A stretch of 64,000 bases of DNA from Acinetobacter venetianus RAG-1 = CIP 110063 (GCF_000368585.1 NZ_KB849558.1:1493485-1557484); one strand, 5' to 3'; shown: positions 17,878 to 28,344, numbered from the stretch's first letter. Program-made: numbers and translations. The notes: generated from the letters alone by a model not told the origin.

Positions 17878-18243
17878 ATGACAGCTACAGCATTATTACT
17901 CGATCCATCTAGTTTAGAGCAGACGAATGCAGCGATAGACTATCCTCGACCTGATCGACTCGTAAAAGGTAATCCGCAACGTTTGACACACAGCCTCTAT
18001 GAACATCCCAATATGAGTTGTGGCATTTGGCAATGTGAAGTGGGTGCGTGGAATATTGTATTTGCTGACAACAAACAAGAGTTTTTCCAAGTCATCGAAG
18101 GAATTGTTCGCTTGCATGATACTGACAACAAGTCTTTTGTTGAAATATCAGCAGGTCAAGCGGGTATCATTCCACCTGCTTTTGTCGGTACATTTGAAGT
18201 CGTTGAGGCTGTAAAGAAATATTATGTCGTGGTTGAGGCTTGA
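17878..18243 (+). CDS. Small cupin-domain protein
   Basis: 121 residues. It ends with a single cupin barrel of the DUF861/EutQ-like type: GIWQCEVGAWNIVFADNKQE, then FFQVIEGIVRL and a second motif around AGQAGIIPPAFVGTFEV. Several metal-binding His/Glu positions of classical cupins are missing, so it may bind a ligand without metal catalysis. Function unknown. It is monocistronic; the converging gene starts its stop at 18344. Confidence 0.7.
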   Translation: MTATALLLDPSSLEQTNAAIDYPRPDRLVKGNPQRLTHSLYEHPNMSCGIWQCEVGAWNIVFADNKQEFFQVIEGIVRLHDTDNKSFVEISAGQAGIIPPAFVGTFEVVEAVKKYYVVVEA

Positions 18244-18343
18244 TATTCTCTTTTATTTAAATAGAACATGATTAGGCTTCTTTATTACCCCTTATGAACA
18301 CAGTCCATTAGAAACGATGAACTCTCTAAGAGAAGTCTAATAT

Positions 18344-20224
18344 CTAGAAAAAACGAATATAACCTAAACCGACTTTATTCCACTCCTTATGATCTTGTTG
18401 CTCAAAGTCCCAACTCAATCGCATGGCATTATTTGAGTCAAAACTATATTGAAATTGAGAACCCAGTTTCAGATTCCACTGATTTTGATCTTGCCAATAC
18501 GGCAATTCAACTTGTAAGACACTATTGATTCGACCTGTCCATCGATTCATACAACCTACTGTTGGCCCTGCGCCAATACGCCAACCTTTATCTAAGTTTT
18601 TTCCACCTTGCACATGACTCTGTAACTGGACGTAACATAGATGACGGCGATCATAATCTGCCAAACTATAACCCGCCTGTATATTTAAGTTCATTACACC
18701 ATGCTGCTGATCTTCACTAAATTGTCCACCGTGAACTGCTTCTTGTTTCCAGCCAAAATTAAAGCCCCAGCTAATTGGTGATTTAAAGGGTTGAATCGGA
18801 TTATAAGAATTCACCGAAAGTAAGTCCAAATGCTCAAGTTTGAGTTGATCATCTCGATATTGAACACTTCCATCTAAAAACAAAAGCTGTGTACCTAGGC
18901 GATAGCCACCTTGAGGATCAATCAAATCATGGTAGGCTTGGCGATGTCCTAACTCAACAAACGCCTTGCCTTGTAATTCTCCTGTATTTACTGAGATATT
19001 ACGCGCATGGTGTCCTTCAACAGGTTGCATCTTCGGTCGAGTCGGTGCTTGACGTTGTTTATCAACTTCTATTTGACTTCGCAATGCTAATAATTGTCGT
19101 AATCGCGGTTGAGCAACTTCTGTTTCAACTGTTCGACTAATAAATTGCAAATATAAATCATCATACGCCATCTCTAAAATTTTGGCTTGATCTTGAATAT
19201 TGTAAGCACTTAAAACAGGTTGAAATTGATCTGATGATAGCAAAGCAATTTTATGCGCAACTTTAGCCAAATGTGTCCCATGTTGCTTCGCCTGTGAAAG
19301 CAATTGAGTTTCAAGTGCTGGACGATAAACGACATCGTTCACTAAGTTCTGATCATCAACTGCTTTTAATGTCTCAATTGGAATCGCAGCATAATTAAAC
19401 TGTTTTTTTAAATTTAGCTCTGGTCGAACCAAATCAATCAGTCCTAACAATCGATAAGCACAGTTATCACTGACAAAATAATAAGGAAAACTCACATGCT
19501 GCATTTCCCAAATATGTTCCACCAAGAAGCGTGTTTCCTCAGGAGTTAAGTTGAGTTCATATTCCCACAAATCACGACTTTCAAAATCACCATATTCTTT
19601 GACTTTTCGATAATAAGGCATCAAAGAATATTCACCAGGATACTGTCCAGTTAGCCCTTTCCAAGCATATGACCAGTTATCTTGACTATTTACAGTGGCA
19701 GCATAATTCACAGCATAATTCACTAAATTAAGTTGTTTCTGATCTTTGGGGTCTAATCGCAAAAGCGTATGCCCAAACATCGAACTTGGATTGCCCATAA
19801 AGTCAGTTGCATAAATCAAGGTTGCTTTATATGGCTTGATCTGATTAATCCATGCATCAAACTCATCACAGTTCACATTTGAAAGTTGTTGAGCTGGGAT
19901 TTGTAACTGTTCGATCAACCAGCGGCTACGTGCAGGGAATTTACAGCGAATAGACTGATTATTTTCAGTTTGTTGAAACAAAGCTTGAATATCTGCATGA
20001 AGCTCATTTTTTATATTGGTTTTACCATCAATTGCATAAAAATAGCCGTCATAATTCACCTCACTTGTTCGTGATTGATCAGCATACATCAATCGTTGCC
20101 ACGTCATGTCTTGATCCAATCTTTTTTGTTCAGCGAGATTTATATAGTTTTGAATATCAGATGGAGCTACAGCATAAGCAGCTTGACATAATATAGAAGC
20201 GACAATACAAGTAACAAATTTCAT
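18344..20224 (-). CDS. DUF4105 (Lnb N-terminal periplasmic-like) protein
   Basis: 626 residues with a signal peptide (MKFVTCIVASILCQAAYA). The central region has TLIYATDFMGNPSSMFGHTLLRL, YAVNYAA and SDNCAYRLLGLID, a His...Asn-Cys arrangement resembling the NlpC/P60-like DUF4105 domain also found at the N-terminus of bifidobacterial lacto-N-biosidase. The final about 230 residues alternate polar/aromatic β-strands and end in aromatic YIRFF, as expected for an outer-membrane β-barrel. I infer an envelope protein with a periplasmic cysteine-hydrolase-like domain and a C-terminal barrel. It is monocistronic. Confidence 0.75.
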   Translation of the reverse strand: MKFVTCIVASILCQAAYAVAPSDIQNYINLAEQKRLDQDMTWQRLMYADQSRTSEVNYDGYFYAIDGKTNIKNELHADIQALFQQTENNQSIRCKFPARSRWLIEQLQIPAQQLSNVNCDEFDAWINQIKPYKATLIYATDFMGNPSSMFGHTLLRLDPKDQKQLNLVNYAVNYAATVNSQDNWSYAWKGLTGQYPGEYSLMPYYRKVKEYGDFESRDLWEYELNLTPEETRFLVEHIWEMQHVSFPYYFVSDNCAYRLLGLIDLVRPELNLKKQFNYAAIPIETLKAVDDQNLVNDVVYRPALETQLLSQAKQHGTHLAKVAHKIALLSSDQFQPVLSAYNIQDQAKILEMAYDDLYLQFISRTVETEVAQPRLRQLLALRSQIEVDKQRQAPTRPKMQPVEGHHARNISVNTGELQGKAFVELGHRQAYHDLIDPQGGYRLGTQLLFLDGSVQYRDDQLKLEHLDLLSVNSYNPIQPFKSPISWGFNFGWKQEAVHGGQFSEDQQHGVMNLNIQAGYSLADYDRRHLCYVQLQSHVQGGKNLDKGWRIGAGPTVGCMNRWTGRINSVLQVELPYWQDQNQWNLKLGSQFQYSFDSNNAMRLSWDFEQQDHKEWNKVGLGYIRFF

Positions 20225-20337
20225 TCAGCAACAAACATTTTTAAGAATTATCAATCTGACAACAAATCACTTCTCTCATCCATCAGCTTTTTATTGCAAA
20301 CCAATAAAATGATCGAAGCAATCTATCGAATATAAGA

Positions 20338-20361
20338 AAACCCTGCCAAGTGACAGGGTTT
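20338..20361 (-). terminator. Terminator of DUF3015 gene
   Basis: AAACCCTG-tcacttgg-CAGGGTTTTC on the minus strand, 15 bp past the stop. Confidence 0.75.
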
Positions 20362-20375
20362 CAAAGTATCAAAGA

Positions 20376-20846
20376 TTAGACATAAGCTTTCAATACAGTA
20401 TCTTTTGCCATAACGCTTTGTAAAGAGTCTAAAACTTGAAGTGTATTTTGATTTTTGCTTGAGTAAATTTCAGCAAAGTTCGCTTTTGAAACTGCGAAGA
20501 AGCGTGCTTTATCTTGAGCTTTAATCTGCATAAGCTCAGCAAGAACATTCAAGCTTTCACCTTGACCAACAGCCATATCACGCGCTAGAGCTTCCGCATT
20601 TTCATTGGTAAATGTCACCACTTGAGCAGTCACTGTACCACCTTGACGGCATCCTAAAGTACCAAAAGTGATCCCTAATAATTGGTTTGTAAAAATACCG
20701 TTAGTTGTTGCAGCAAGAATTTTAGGTGCAACACCCTTTTTACCTGCCCAAACTTGTGTACCAACACCACAACCAACATCATTATCAGCCATTGCTACAG
20801 TTGAACCAGCTGCCAATAAAGCGGCCAATGCAATTTTTTTTAACAT
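20376..20846 (-). CDS. DUF3015 family secreted protein
   Basis: 156 residues from ATG 20844-20846, with GGAGA eight bases upstream. The signal peptide MLKKIALAALLAAGSTVAMA is followed by DNDVGCGVGTQVWAGKKGVA, then TNQLLGITFGTLGC, the DUF3015 signature with two conserved cysteines probably forming a disulfide. A small periplasmic protein of unknown role, widespread in Gram-negative bacteria. Confidence 0.85.
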   Translation of the reverse strand: MLKKIALAALLAAGSTVAMADNDVGCGVGTQVWAGKKGVAPKILAATTNGIFTNQLLGITFGTLGCRQGGTVTAQVVTFTNENAEALARDMAVGQGESLNVLAELMQIKAQDKARFFAVSKANFAEIYSSKNQNTLQVLDSLQSVMAKDTVLKAYV

Positions 20847-21025
20847 AGGAAAGATCTCCAGTATCAATTATTTTAACTATTCTTTATCACTATTTTAATG
20901 TGCAAAATTTTTACACAAGAATTAAAATAACGAGGTTATTCCTTTTTAGCAAATAGATTTTGAAATAAAGTTGAAATATTTATAAACCGAGCTTTGTAAT
21001 CACCATATTCATCTAAAAATACAGT

Positions 21026-21820
21026 TTATTTTAACTGCCACTTTCCACCTTCATTGCGATTACCTAGAATTTTAAGTACCAATACCAGACTTAATAGTAA
21101 TAATAAATACCATGAACCTAACTTGCCCCATCCCACCATATGCCATGCATCAACTTGGCTTGGATACAACCATATTTTATAAAATGTACTAATATTTTCT
21201 GCGATCCAAATCAAGAAAGCCAATAATAATAAAACAGGTAACATTGGAATTTTAAAATGCTTTTGTTGAAGCTGAAAATGTAGTTTTGTTTTCCAAAAAA
21301 TGATGATACTCCAGATAAATAATGCAATACGAATATCTGGAATAAAAAACTTAGTCATGAAATTTAAATAAGATAAAACAGCGAGGCACAGCATATTACT
21401 GAATCTTGGTAAGTGCTCAAATGCAACTTGGTATAATCTAAGAGATCTCGCAAAAAAGCTACCTACAGCCGAATACATAAACCCAGCAAAAAGTGGCACT
21501 GTAAGTAATTTAAATACAGCAGGTTGCGGATACTGCCAAGAAGCAATTGCTGGATGTGTGAGAAAAATCTCCATCCCCATCGCCATGATATGAAACAAAG
21601 CAATGACTTTTGCTTCTGCCCATGACTCGAGCTTCAAATAGATCAGGCAAGCTTGAATGATCAAAGCATAAAAAAGCAGATAATCATAACGGAAGAAACC
21701 AAAATACTCATTACTTCCCATCGGTGCTGTTAATGCAAAAGCAATTAAAAGTAATAATCCAAATAAGGCAGCCGAAGCTGCCTTAGCGATAAAATGTAGC
21801 GGTAAAACAATCAACTGCAC
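21026..21820 (-). CDS. DUF817 integral membrane protein
   Basis: 264 residues, seven or eight hydrophobic segments. Conserved blocks match DUF817: KLESWAEAKVIALFHIMAMGMEIFLTHP, SWQYP, GFMYSAVGSF, FIPDIR and WHMVGWGKLGSWYLLL. No function is known for the family. It lies 41 bp after hemE in the same direction and may be co-transcribed with it. Confidence 0.85.
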   Translation of the reverse strand: MQLIVLPLHFIAKAASAALFGLLLLIAFALTAPMGSNEYFGFFRYDYLLFYALIIQACLIYLKLESWAEAKVIALFHIMAMGMEIFLTHPAIASWQYPQPAVFKLLTVPLFAGFMYSAVGSFFARSLRLYQVAFEHLPRFSNMLCLAVLSYLNFMTKFFIPDIRIALFIWSIIIFWKTKLHFQLQQKHFKIPMLPVLLLLAFLIWIAENISTFYKIWLYPSQVDAWHMVGWGKLGSWYLLLLLSLVLVLKILGNRNEGGKWQLK

Positions 21821-21861
21821 AAGATTGATCCTAACATCAGATATTGATTAGAGTTTTTAAA

Positions 21862-22935
21862 TCAACCTAAATATTTCGCACTATATTCATGAACGGTATC
21901 AACAAAGATTTTCGGCTGAGCAGGATCAACCCATTGCGTAATACCATGCCCCAAGTTAGCAACATAACCTGTTTTTTCGCCATTCGCATAAGCATCATCG
22001 AGCATTGCTTTTACTGATTTTTCAATGGATGCTGCTGAACCATACAGTACTGCTGGATCGAGATTGCCTTGTAATGCTGCGCGACCAGCAATCACATCTC
22101 TCGCTGTATATAATGGCGTGGTCCAATCCACCCCAAAAGCATCTGCACCAGTACCCACCATCGCTTCTAGCCATTGTCCACCACCTTTGGTAAAGACAAT
22201 AATTGGAATACGACGACCATCTTTTTCACGTTGAAGACCTGCGATAATTTTCTTCATATAATTGAGTGAAAATTCAACATATTCTCGATGTGCTAATGCA
22301 CCACCCCAGCTATCAAAAATTTGGATTGCTTGTGCACCAGCATCAATTTGTGCATTCAGATAATCAATAACGGAATCTGCAAGATGATCCAATAACGCAT
22401 GCAATACTTCTGGCTGTGCATACATCATATTCTTCGTAAAACGGAACTCTTTACTTGAACTACCTTCAACCATATATGTTGCAAGTGTCCAAGGGCTTCC
22501 AGAAAAACCAATTAAAGGTACTTGACCATTTAAAGCAGATCGAATGGTCGAAACTGCATTCATGACATATGCTAGATCCGACTTCGCATTTAACTTAGGC
22601 AAATTTGCAACATCTTGTTCAGTACGGACTGTTTTATGAAACTTTGGCCCTTCGCCTGTTTCAAAATACAAACCTAAACCTAAAGCATCAGGAACTGTTA
22701 AAATATCTGAAAAAAGAATTGCGGCATCAAGTTCATAACGGCGTAATGGCTGTAAAGTCACTTCGCAAGCAAAATCAGTATTTTTACACAAAGAAAGGAA
22801 ATCACCTGCTTGAGCACGAGTTTCACGATATTCTGGTAAGTAACGACCTGCCTGACGCATCATCCACACGGGTGTTGTATCAACAGGTTCACGTAATAAA
22901 GCTCGTAAAAAACGATCATTTTTCAACGTTGTCAT
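21862..22935 (-). CDS. hemE: Uroporphyrinogen decarboxylase
   Basis: 357 residues from ATG 22933-22935 (a TTG two codons upstream is also open). It decarboxylates the four acetate side chains of uroporphyrinogen III in haem synthesis, in the cytoplasm. Seen: [17 protein letters not shown] with the substrate-binding Arg residues, [15 protein letters not shown] with the catalytic Asp, [24 protein letters not shown] and NLGHGI near the end. Probable first gene of a hemE-DUF817 unit. Confidence 0.95.
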   Translation of the reverse strand: MTTLKNDRFLRALLREPVDTTPVWMMRQAGRYLPEYRETRAQAGDFLSLCKNTDFACEVTLQPLRRYELDAAILFSDILTVPDALGLGLYFETGEGPKFHKTVRTEQDVANLPKLNAKSDLAYVMNAVSTIRSALNGQVPLIGFSGSPWTLATYMVEGSSSKEFRFTKNMMYAQPEVLHALLDHLADSVIDYLNAQIDAGAQAIQIFDSWGGALAHREYVEFSLNYMKKIIAGLQREKDGRRIPIIVFTKGGGQWLEAMVGTGADAFGVDWTTPLYTARDVIAGRAALQGNLDPAVLYGSAASIEKSVKAMLDDAYANGEKTGYVANLGHGITQWVDPAQPKIFVDTVHEYSAKYLG

Positions 22936-23129
22936 TACCAATCTCTAAATTCTTTCATGTAGCGCGCATGATAGCAAAGTTAGCCTAGAAATTATAATTC
23001 CATACAAAAAATCTGCCTTGGGCTAAAAATTTCGCTTTGACACAAAACAGCTACTGCAACTCAGCTTATTTTCTGTAATACTTGCAACATCTTATATCTC
23101 AATATGAATAATTCTTAAGGTTGAATTAC

Positions 23130-24356
23130 ATGTTTGTTCGCTCATTACTCGCTATGAGTTTAAGTTGTATTATTGCTAATGTTGCTTTCGCTGCTCCAAC
23201 AACTGAGCAACCTTTAAATCCAAAAATAATCTCAGCACCAGTCCAAGATCCAATAGATCCTTTGGCAATTGATCGTGCAGCATCAAGTGTTGTAGCTCAA
23301 CCAGCTTCACAACCTGTGATGAATACAAGCCCAGCTTCTGCTGTTGTGGCTCAACCAGCTTCACAGCCACAAGTAAATACTGCATCTGTCGTATCTCAGA
23401 ACCTAGACAAAGCTCCAGAGACTACAGCAGCAGCTTTACCACCAGAAATTCCAACGTCATGGAAAATGGATGCGATTAATAATGCAGAATGGCCTGAAGG
23501 TTTACCAAGAGGTAAGCATCCAGCCTATGCCCGCGCCCATGTTATGCTAAATAATGCGCACGCTTCACCAGGTGCGATTGATGGTTCAAGTGGTAAAAAC
23601 ACCTTAAAAGCGATTGCTTCATTCCAACAAATGAATGGCATTACACCAACAGGTGAGTTGACCAAAGAAACATGGGATGCATTAGTCGCAAAACAGACTA
23701 AACCTGCTTATGTTGAATACACCATTACTGAAGATGACCTAAAAGGACCATATGCAGATTCAATTCCTTCTGACTATGCTTTACAAGCAAAAATGAAAGG
23801 TCTTTATTACACTCGCGTAACAGAAATGTTAGGCGAAAAATTCCATATGGATGAAAATTTCCTAAAACAACTTAACCCTCGCGCGAACTTTAAAAAAGTG
23901 GGTGAAAAAATCGTTGTTGCGAATGTTCGTAACGATTTACCTGAGGACATTCACTTAATCGTTGCACACAAAGGCGCTAGACAGCTTTATTTGTTCAACA
24001 GCCAAAACCAAATGATCGCCTCATTTCCTGCAACGATTGGCAGCACAGATACACCTTCACCAACAGGAACTTATAAAGTCACAGGTGTTGCTAAAAACCC
24101 TTGGTATAGCTATTCACCTTCTAACTTTGTACAAGGTAAGAATCTTAAACCTCTCTCGCTACCACCTGGTCCAAATGCTCCAGTCGGCAATATCTGGATT
24201 GGTTTAAGTAAAAAATCATTTGGTATTCATGGCACACCAAACCCATCTTTAATTTCTAAGACTGCATCACATGGTTGTATCCGTTTAACCAACTGGGATG
24301 CAAATGATTTAGGTGCTAAAGTCCGTTCAGGTGTCACGGTTAAATTCTTAGAATGA
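23130..24356 (+). CDS. L,D-transpeptidase with peptidoglycan-binding domain
   Basis: 408 residues; ATG at 23130 is preferred to the TTG three codons upstream. The signal peptide ends near AAPTTEQ. Then comes a Pro/Ala/Gln/Ser linker with a near-identical duplicated unit (VVAQPASQP twice), a PG_binding_1 domain (about 130-195, GAIDGSSGKNTLKAIASFQQ), a LysM-like stretch, and the YkuD catalytic domain (about 275-408) with SFGIHGTPNPSL and SKTASHGCIRL (His and catalytic Cys). It should form 3-3 crosslinks or attach proteins/D-amino acids to peptidoglycan in the periplasm. A strong terminator follows. Confidence 0.92.
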   Translation: MFVRSLLAMSLSCIIANVAFAAPTTEQPLNPKIISAPVQDPIDPLAIDRAASSVVAQPASQPVMNTSPASAVVAQPASQPQVNTASVVSQNLDKAPETTAAALPPEIPTSWKMDAINNAEWPEGLPRGKHPAYARAHVMLNNAHASPGAIDGSSGKNTLKAIASFQQMNGITPTGELTKETWDALVAKQTKPAYVEYTITEDDLKGPYADSIPSDYALQAKMKGLYYTRVTEMLGEKFHMDENFLKQLNPRANFKKVGEKIVVANVRNDLPEDIHLIVAHKGARQLYLFNSQNQMIASFPATIGSTDTPSPTGTYKVTGVAKNPWYSYSPSNFVQGKNLKPLSLPPGPNAPVGNIWIGLSKKSFGIHGTPNPSLISKTASHGCIRLTNWDANDLGAKVRSGVTVKFLE

Positions 24357-24376
24357 TTTTGACAATCGAGTGAAGT

Positions 24377-24407
24377 AAAAACCGAATATAAATTATATTC
24401 GGTTTTT
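24377..24407. terminator. Bidirectional terminator
   Basis: AAAACCGAATATAA / TTATATTCGGTTTTTTT; separates two convergent genes. Confidence 0.88.
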
Positions 24408-25670
24408 TTATTCCACGATCGGTAAGGGTTGATAATAAATCTGATTACGGCCCAATTGTTTAGCGCGATACAACGCTTTGTCAGCAGTATGAATCAAGAC
24501 ATCTTGGCTAATTTTAGGATTGCCATTAAATACTGTAATTCCTAAACTGATGGTCACATGATTGGATACTAAAGATTTTTCATGTGGAATCATAAGTCGA
24601 TCAATGGCTTTGTAGATATTGGTTGCAACGGCATAGGCACCTTGTGCCGATGTTTCAGGCAATAAAACAACAAACTCTTCTCCACCATAGCGTGCAATAA
24701 AGTCCATATGTCGAATGGAACTTTTAATTGTTTTCGCAATAGCAGAAATCACTTGATCACCCATCTGATGACCATAGAAATCGTTATAGTTTTTAAAATA
24801 ATCGATATCGATAAAAAGCACAGACATTGACTTGGTTTCACGACATGCCAAGTCATAATAATAACTAAACATCTCTTCGAAAGTACGTCGATTTGACACT
24901 TTGGTTAGTTCATCATGCTGGCTTAAATGAAGTAATTCAGAAGCCTGTAAACGCAAAATCCTTTCATCTATTTCTGAAATTTTAGTTTTTAAAAACAACT
25001 TCCGTTCTTTAGATGTCAGCATCACACTAATAGAAAAACCTAAAAGTAAACTGCCAATAAATGTCCGCCCCAACATTAAAAAATCGCAGGGTATTTCTAG
25101 TAAATATAAAGACAATAAAATACCAATAGCAGCGACTGATCCTAGCCATAACATATGTGTAGGTCGGATACCACTTAGGATAAATCCCAACATATATAAA
25201 AAGGCAATCATCACCATTGCCTGATTTTGCAGGACAACATTGGTGATACTCATCATAAATAACGATGGAAAAACGATCGTAGAAAATACGATGCAACAAA
25301 CGGCAGGATAAAATAGTTTATTGAGCCTGCGAAAACGAGCAAATACCCAAAATAAAAATAATGCACCGCCTACTATGAGCAGGCTCAAAATACTATAAAC
25401 AAAATCGGCAATAAAATTGGGACTAGAACGGATAACTAGAAAGTTTGAAGGCAATATGAGGAGAACAAAAATCGTATAAGTAATCACACCCTGACCAAAA
25501 AATTGGATTGCATTAATCCGCGTTCTATCAATATTAAATTGCCAGAACTCATTTTCTAGTTGAGACGGTAAAGTCTTTTGTGTTTTCTTCCCTTTAAAAT
25601 GTTGAAAAACAAGCTGCTCTAACTCTTCTTTCGACCGCCTTAACTGTTCAAGATCATACTGATTTTCCAT
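24408..25670 (-). CDS. Membrane-bound diguanylate cyclase (GGDEF)
   Basis: 420 residues from the ATG at 25668-25670; the frame is open 29 codons further but that part overlaps the pyrC upstream region. The order is a charged cytoplasmic head, about six hydrophobic segments (roughly 55-225), a short coiled coil ([21 protein letters not shown]), then the GGDEF domain. The signature is GGEEF ([13 protein letters not shown]), with [10 protein letters not shown] and [12 protein letters not shown] also intact, so it should make c-di-GMP. An RxxD inhibitory site is not evident. Sensory role of the membrane part is unknown. It is divergent from pyrC. Confidence 0.88.
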   Translation of the reverse strand: MENQYDLEQLRRSKEELEQLVFQHFKGKKTQKTLPSQLENEFWQFNIDRTRINAIQFFGQGVITYTIFVLLILPSNFLVIRSSPNFIADFVYSILSLLIVGGALFLFWVFARFRRLNKLFYPAVCCIVFSTIVFPSLFMMSITNVVLQNQAMVMIAFLYMLGFILSGIRPTHMLWLGSVAAIGILLSLYLLEIPCDFLMLGRTFIGSLLLGFSISVMLTSKERKLFLKTKISEIDERILRLQASELLHLSQHDELTKVSNRRTFEEMFSYYYDLACRETKSMSVLFIDIDYFKNYNDFYGHQMGDQVISAIAKTIKSSIRHMDFIARYGGEEFVVLLPETSAQGAYAVATNIYKAIDRLMIPHEKSLVSNHVTISLGITVFNGNPKISQDVLIHTADKALYRAKQLGRNQIYYQPLPIVE

Positions 25671-25832
25671 CCCTCTAACTCTTCTTATAATGCTGTATTC
25701 TTGTGCCGCATAAAAATAACACAATTTGTCATTTTGTCGTGCACTTTGATTAACCACTTATCCGTAATTGTAGTTACCATTTTCACACTTTATGCATTAT
25801 TATTTGTATTATTTTTAAGTTTGAAGTGCACC

Positions 25833-26867
25833 TTGAACACGATTACCCTTTTACAACCAGATGATTGGCACGCCCACCTGCGTGATGGTTTAGCCTTAGA
25901 GCGTACTGTACCTGATTTAGCTAAACAATTTGCGCGCGCAATCTGTATGCCAAATCTAGTTCCACCTGTAAAAACGGTAGAAGAAGCTTTAGCTTACCGT
26001 GAACGTATTCTAACTCACGTACCTGAAGGTCTTCATTTCGATCCTCGCATGGTACTTTACTTTACTGACTTCACCTCACCTGATGAAGTTCGTAAAATTA
26101 AAGAATCTGAATTTGTTAATGCCATCAAACTTTATCCTGCTGGCGCAACAACCAATTCGGATAATGGCGTGAGTGATATTCGTAAAGTATATGCCGTCAT
26201 CGAGCAATTAGAAGAACATCAAGTTCCATTACTCTTGCATGGTGAAGTCACTCATAATCATGTCGATATTTTCGATCGTGAAAAACGCTTCCTTGATGAA
26301 ATTTTATCTCCACTGTTAAAGCAATTTCCAAAACTAAAAGTTGTTTTAGAACATATTACAACCAGTGACGCAGCTAACTTTGTTCTTGAACAAGATCGTA
26401 ATGTTGCTGCAACAATCACACCGCAACATTTACTTTTCAATCGTAATGATTTATTGGTCGGTGGTGTTAAACCGCATTTCTACTGCCTGCCAATTTTAAA
26501 ACGTCAAACGCATCAAACGACGTTGTTGGAAGTTGCAACAAGTGGTAATCCAAAATTCTTCTTGGGTACAGATAGTGCGCCACATTCGCAAAATGCCAAA
26601 GAAAATGCATGCGGTTGTGCAGGCTGTTATAGCGCACCAAATGCAATTGAGCTTTATGCACAAGCATTTGATCAAGTGGGTAAAATTGAACGCTTAGAAG
26701 GTTTTGCAAGCATGTTTGGTGCAGACTTCTATGGTTTACCACGTAATACGTCTACGATTACTTTAGTTAAAGAAGAAAATACTGTAGCCGAATCGCTTGA
26801 CTATCTTGATGGTCAAAAAATTATTCCACTTCATGCAGGTAAAACACTGCAATGGAGAAAAGTGTGA
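25833..26867 (+). CDS. pyrC: Dihydroorotase (type II)
   Basis: 344 residues when started at the TTG at 25833. The upstream 44 codons form a hydrophobic stretch without family similarity, and there is no in-frame ATG closer than 25701. E. coli-type DHOase begins shortly before [11 protein letters not shown], as here. The metal ligands are HAHLRDG near residue 13, carbamylated Lys in [17 protein letters not shown], His in [10 protein letters not shown] and Asp in GTDSAPHS. It cyclises carbamoyl-aspartate to dihydroorotate in pyrimidine synthesis. It overlaps rnt by a few bases. Confidence 0.9.
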   Translation: MNTITLLQPDDWHAHLRDGLALERTVPDLAKQFARAICMPNLVPPVKTVEEALAYRERILTHVPEGLHFDPRMVLYFTDFTSPDEVRKIKESEFVNAIKLYPAGATTNSDNGVSDIRKVYAVIEQLEEHQVPLLLHGEVTHNHVDIFDREKRFLDEILSPLLKQFPKLKVVLEHITTSDAANFVLEQDRNVAATITPQHLLFNRNDLLVGGVKPHFYCLPILKRQTHQTTLLEVATSGNPKFFLGTDSAPHSQNAKENACGCAGCYSAPNAIELYAQAFDQVGKIERLEGFASMFGADFYGLPRNTSTITLVKEENTVAESLDYLDGQKIIPLHAGKTLQWRKV

Positions 26868-27517
26868 CCCAAGAAGAAAACAAAGCTCCTGTCATTGGTC
26901 AGCGTTTTCGTGGATTTTTACCTGTTGTTGTCGATGTTGAAACAGCAGGTTTCAATTCGCAAACCGATGCTTTACTCGAAATTGCTTGTATTCCGATTGT
27001 CTATGATGAACAAGGACAATTTGTTCCAGGCCCTTCATTCCATGCACATATCAATCCATTTGAAGGCGCAAATTTAGATCGTCGTTCTTTAGATTTTATT
27101 GGTATCGATCCATCTAACCCAATGCGAATCGCAATGGCTGAAGATGAGCGAACAGCATTACGCCGTATATTTAAGTCATTGAATGAAGTTCGTAAGGCCC
27201 AGCATTGTACGCATGCGGTATTAGTGGGTCACAATGCTCACTTTGACTTGGGTTTCTTACAAGCTGCGATTGCACGTTCTGGTACAAAAAATCAGAATCC
27301 ATTTCACAGCTTTTCAGTCTTTGATACAGTGACGCTGAGTGCAGTGATGTTTGGTCAAACCGTATTAGCTCGTGCATGTATTCAAGCTGGTATTGAGTTC
27401 GATGGTAAAGAAGCGCACTCTGCTTTGTATGATACGCAGAAGACAGCTGAACTGTTTTGCTATATTTTGAACAAACTGTCTCCTCACCTTCTTGACACTT
27501 TGGTGACAGAACCCTAA
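26864..27517 (+). CDS. rnt: Ribonuclease T
   Basis: 217 residues from the GTG at 26864, which has GGAG about six bases upstream and overlaps the pyrC stop as GTGTGA. The ATG at 26852 is the alternative (four more residues). RNase T trims 3' ends of tRNA, 5S and 23S rRNA. DEDDh exonuclease motifs: VVDVETAGF (Exo I), [11 protein letters not shown] (Exo II), [14 protein letters not shown] (Exo III). Co-transcribed with pyrC, and tRNA-Glu, a potential substrate, follows 19 bp later. Confidence 0.93.
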   Translation: MTQEENKAPVIGQRFRGFLPVVVDVETAGFNSQTDALLEIACIPIVYDEQGQFVPGPSFHAHINPFEGANLDRRSLDFIGIDPSNPMRIAMAEDERTALRRIFKSLNEVRKAQHCTHAVLVGHNAHFDLGFLQAAIARSGTKNQNPFHSFSVFDTVTLSAVMFGQTVLARACIQAGIEFDGKEAHSALYDTQKTAELFCYILNKLSPHLLDTLVTEP

Positions 27518-27536
27518 TATACACCCACCTCAAGAA

Positions 27537-27612
27537 GTCCCTATCGTCTAGAGGCCTAGGACATCGCCCTTTCACGGCGGTAACCGGGGTTCGAATCCCC
27601 GTAGGGACGCCA
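27537..27612 (+). tRNA. tRNA-Glu(TTC)
   Basis: 76 nt with encoded CCA. Acceptor GTCCCTA pairs with TAGGGAC; anticodon loop CTTTCAC gives TTC; T-arm CGGGG-TTCGAAT-CCCCG. It lies 19 bp after rnt and may share its transcript; a terminator follows. Confidence 0.97.
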
Positions 27613-27617
27613 AATTC

Positions 27618-27655
27618 AAAAAAGCCACTGCATCTTTCAGACAGTGGCTTTTTTA
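27618..27655 (+). terminator. Terminator of pyrC-rnt-tRNA-Glu
   Basis: AAAAAAGCCACTG and CAGTGGCTTTTTT around an 11-nt loop. Confidence 0.9.
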
Positions 27656-27676
27656 TTGTGAGTATCAAAATAAAAT

Positions 27677-28225
27677 TTAAGATATTTTTTGCTCATTGGT
27701 ATCTGTTTCAACAATAAATGCATCTGATACTAAATGTGTTTTTGGTTCAACTAAAGGTGCTTCAACGAGTTCAGCAACTTTAATAATTCCGAAATCTTTT
27801 TGTACTTGCTCTAGGTCAGGTGTTCTTTTATAACGGATCACACGATAACCAGCCTCAGCAATTAATGCATCTCGGTCAGCATCTTTTTCTTCCTTACCTT
27901 TATGTGAAGCATCATCGAGTTCAACAATCGCAACTACATTAAATTGTTTATCTAAGACAACAAAATCAGCAACTTTACGATTAAATAAATTACGTGTTGC
28001 ATATCCTTTTGCTGTCATAAATGCACTAAAAGCAACTTGTGCTAAAACAATATGCTCAGGCAAAGCTTCTCGTAATCTTAAAAAAGTTGGTTGTTCATTC
28101 ATTGTGATGATGCGTTTACCTTTGATTGGGTTGCGCTCACCTCTATTACCTTTAGCCTTATTCACATTCGTTAAAAAGAATAAAATGACTGCAAAAACAG
28201 CAATCAAAATAATAATCATGGTCAT
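27677..28225 (-). CDS. DUF2726 domain protein, membrane-anchored (paralogue 2)
   Basis: 182 residues with an N-terminal transmembrane segment (MTMIIILIAVFAVILFFL) and a lysine-rich stretch, then the DUF2726 domain with FNRKVADFVVLD and VVAIVELDDASH, the same Asp...Glu-Leu-Asp core as the gene at 4211. AGGGGA precedes the start. It has an extra 35-residue acidic tail beyond paralogue 1. A nuclease-like fold is inferred, function unknown. It points toward the tRNA-Glu gene from the other side, 64 bp away. Confidence 0.77.
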   Translation of the reverse strand: MTMIIILIAVFAVILFFLTNVNKAKGNRGERNPIKGKRIITMNEQPTFLRLREALPEHIVLAQVAFSAFMTAKGYATRNLFNRKVADFVVLDKQFNVVAIVELDDASHKGKEEKDADRDALIAEAGYRVIRYKRTPDLEQVQKDFGIIKVAELVEAPLVEPKTHLVSDAFIVETDTNEQKIS

Positions 28226-28344
28226 CTATTTCCCCTACTTATAAAAATTATTGTAAATGAAGTTATTGAAACTCTAAGCTCAAACGACTTTATCAGCAAC
28301 ATATTCTATATGTGTATGAGTGATTTTTTATTTTTATTCGAAAT

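Noticed and set aside
27171..27668. Minus-strand ORF across rnt and tRNA-Glu
   Set aside because: It reads through a tRNA gene and has no family signal.
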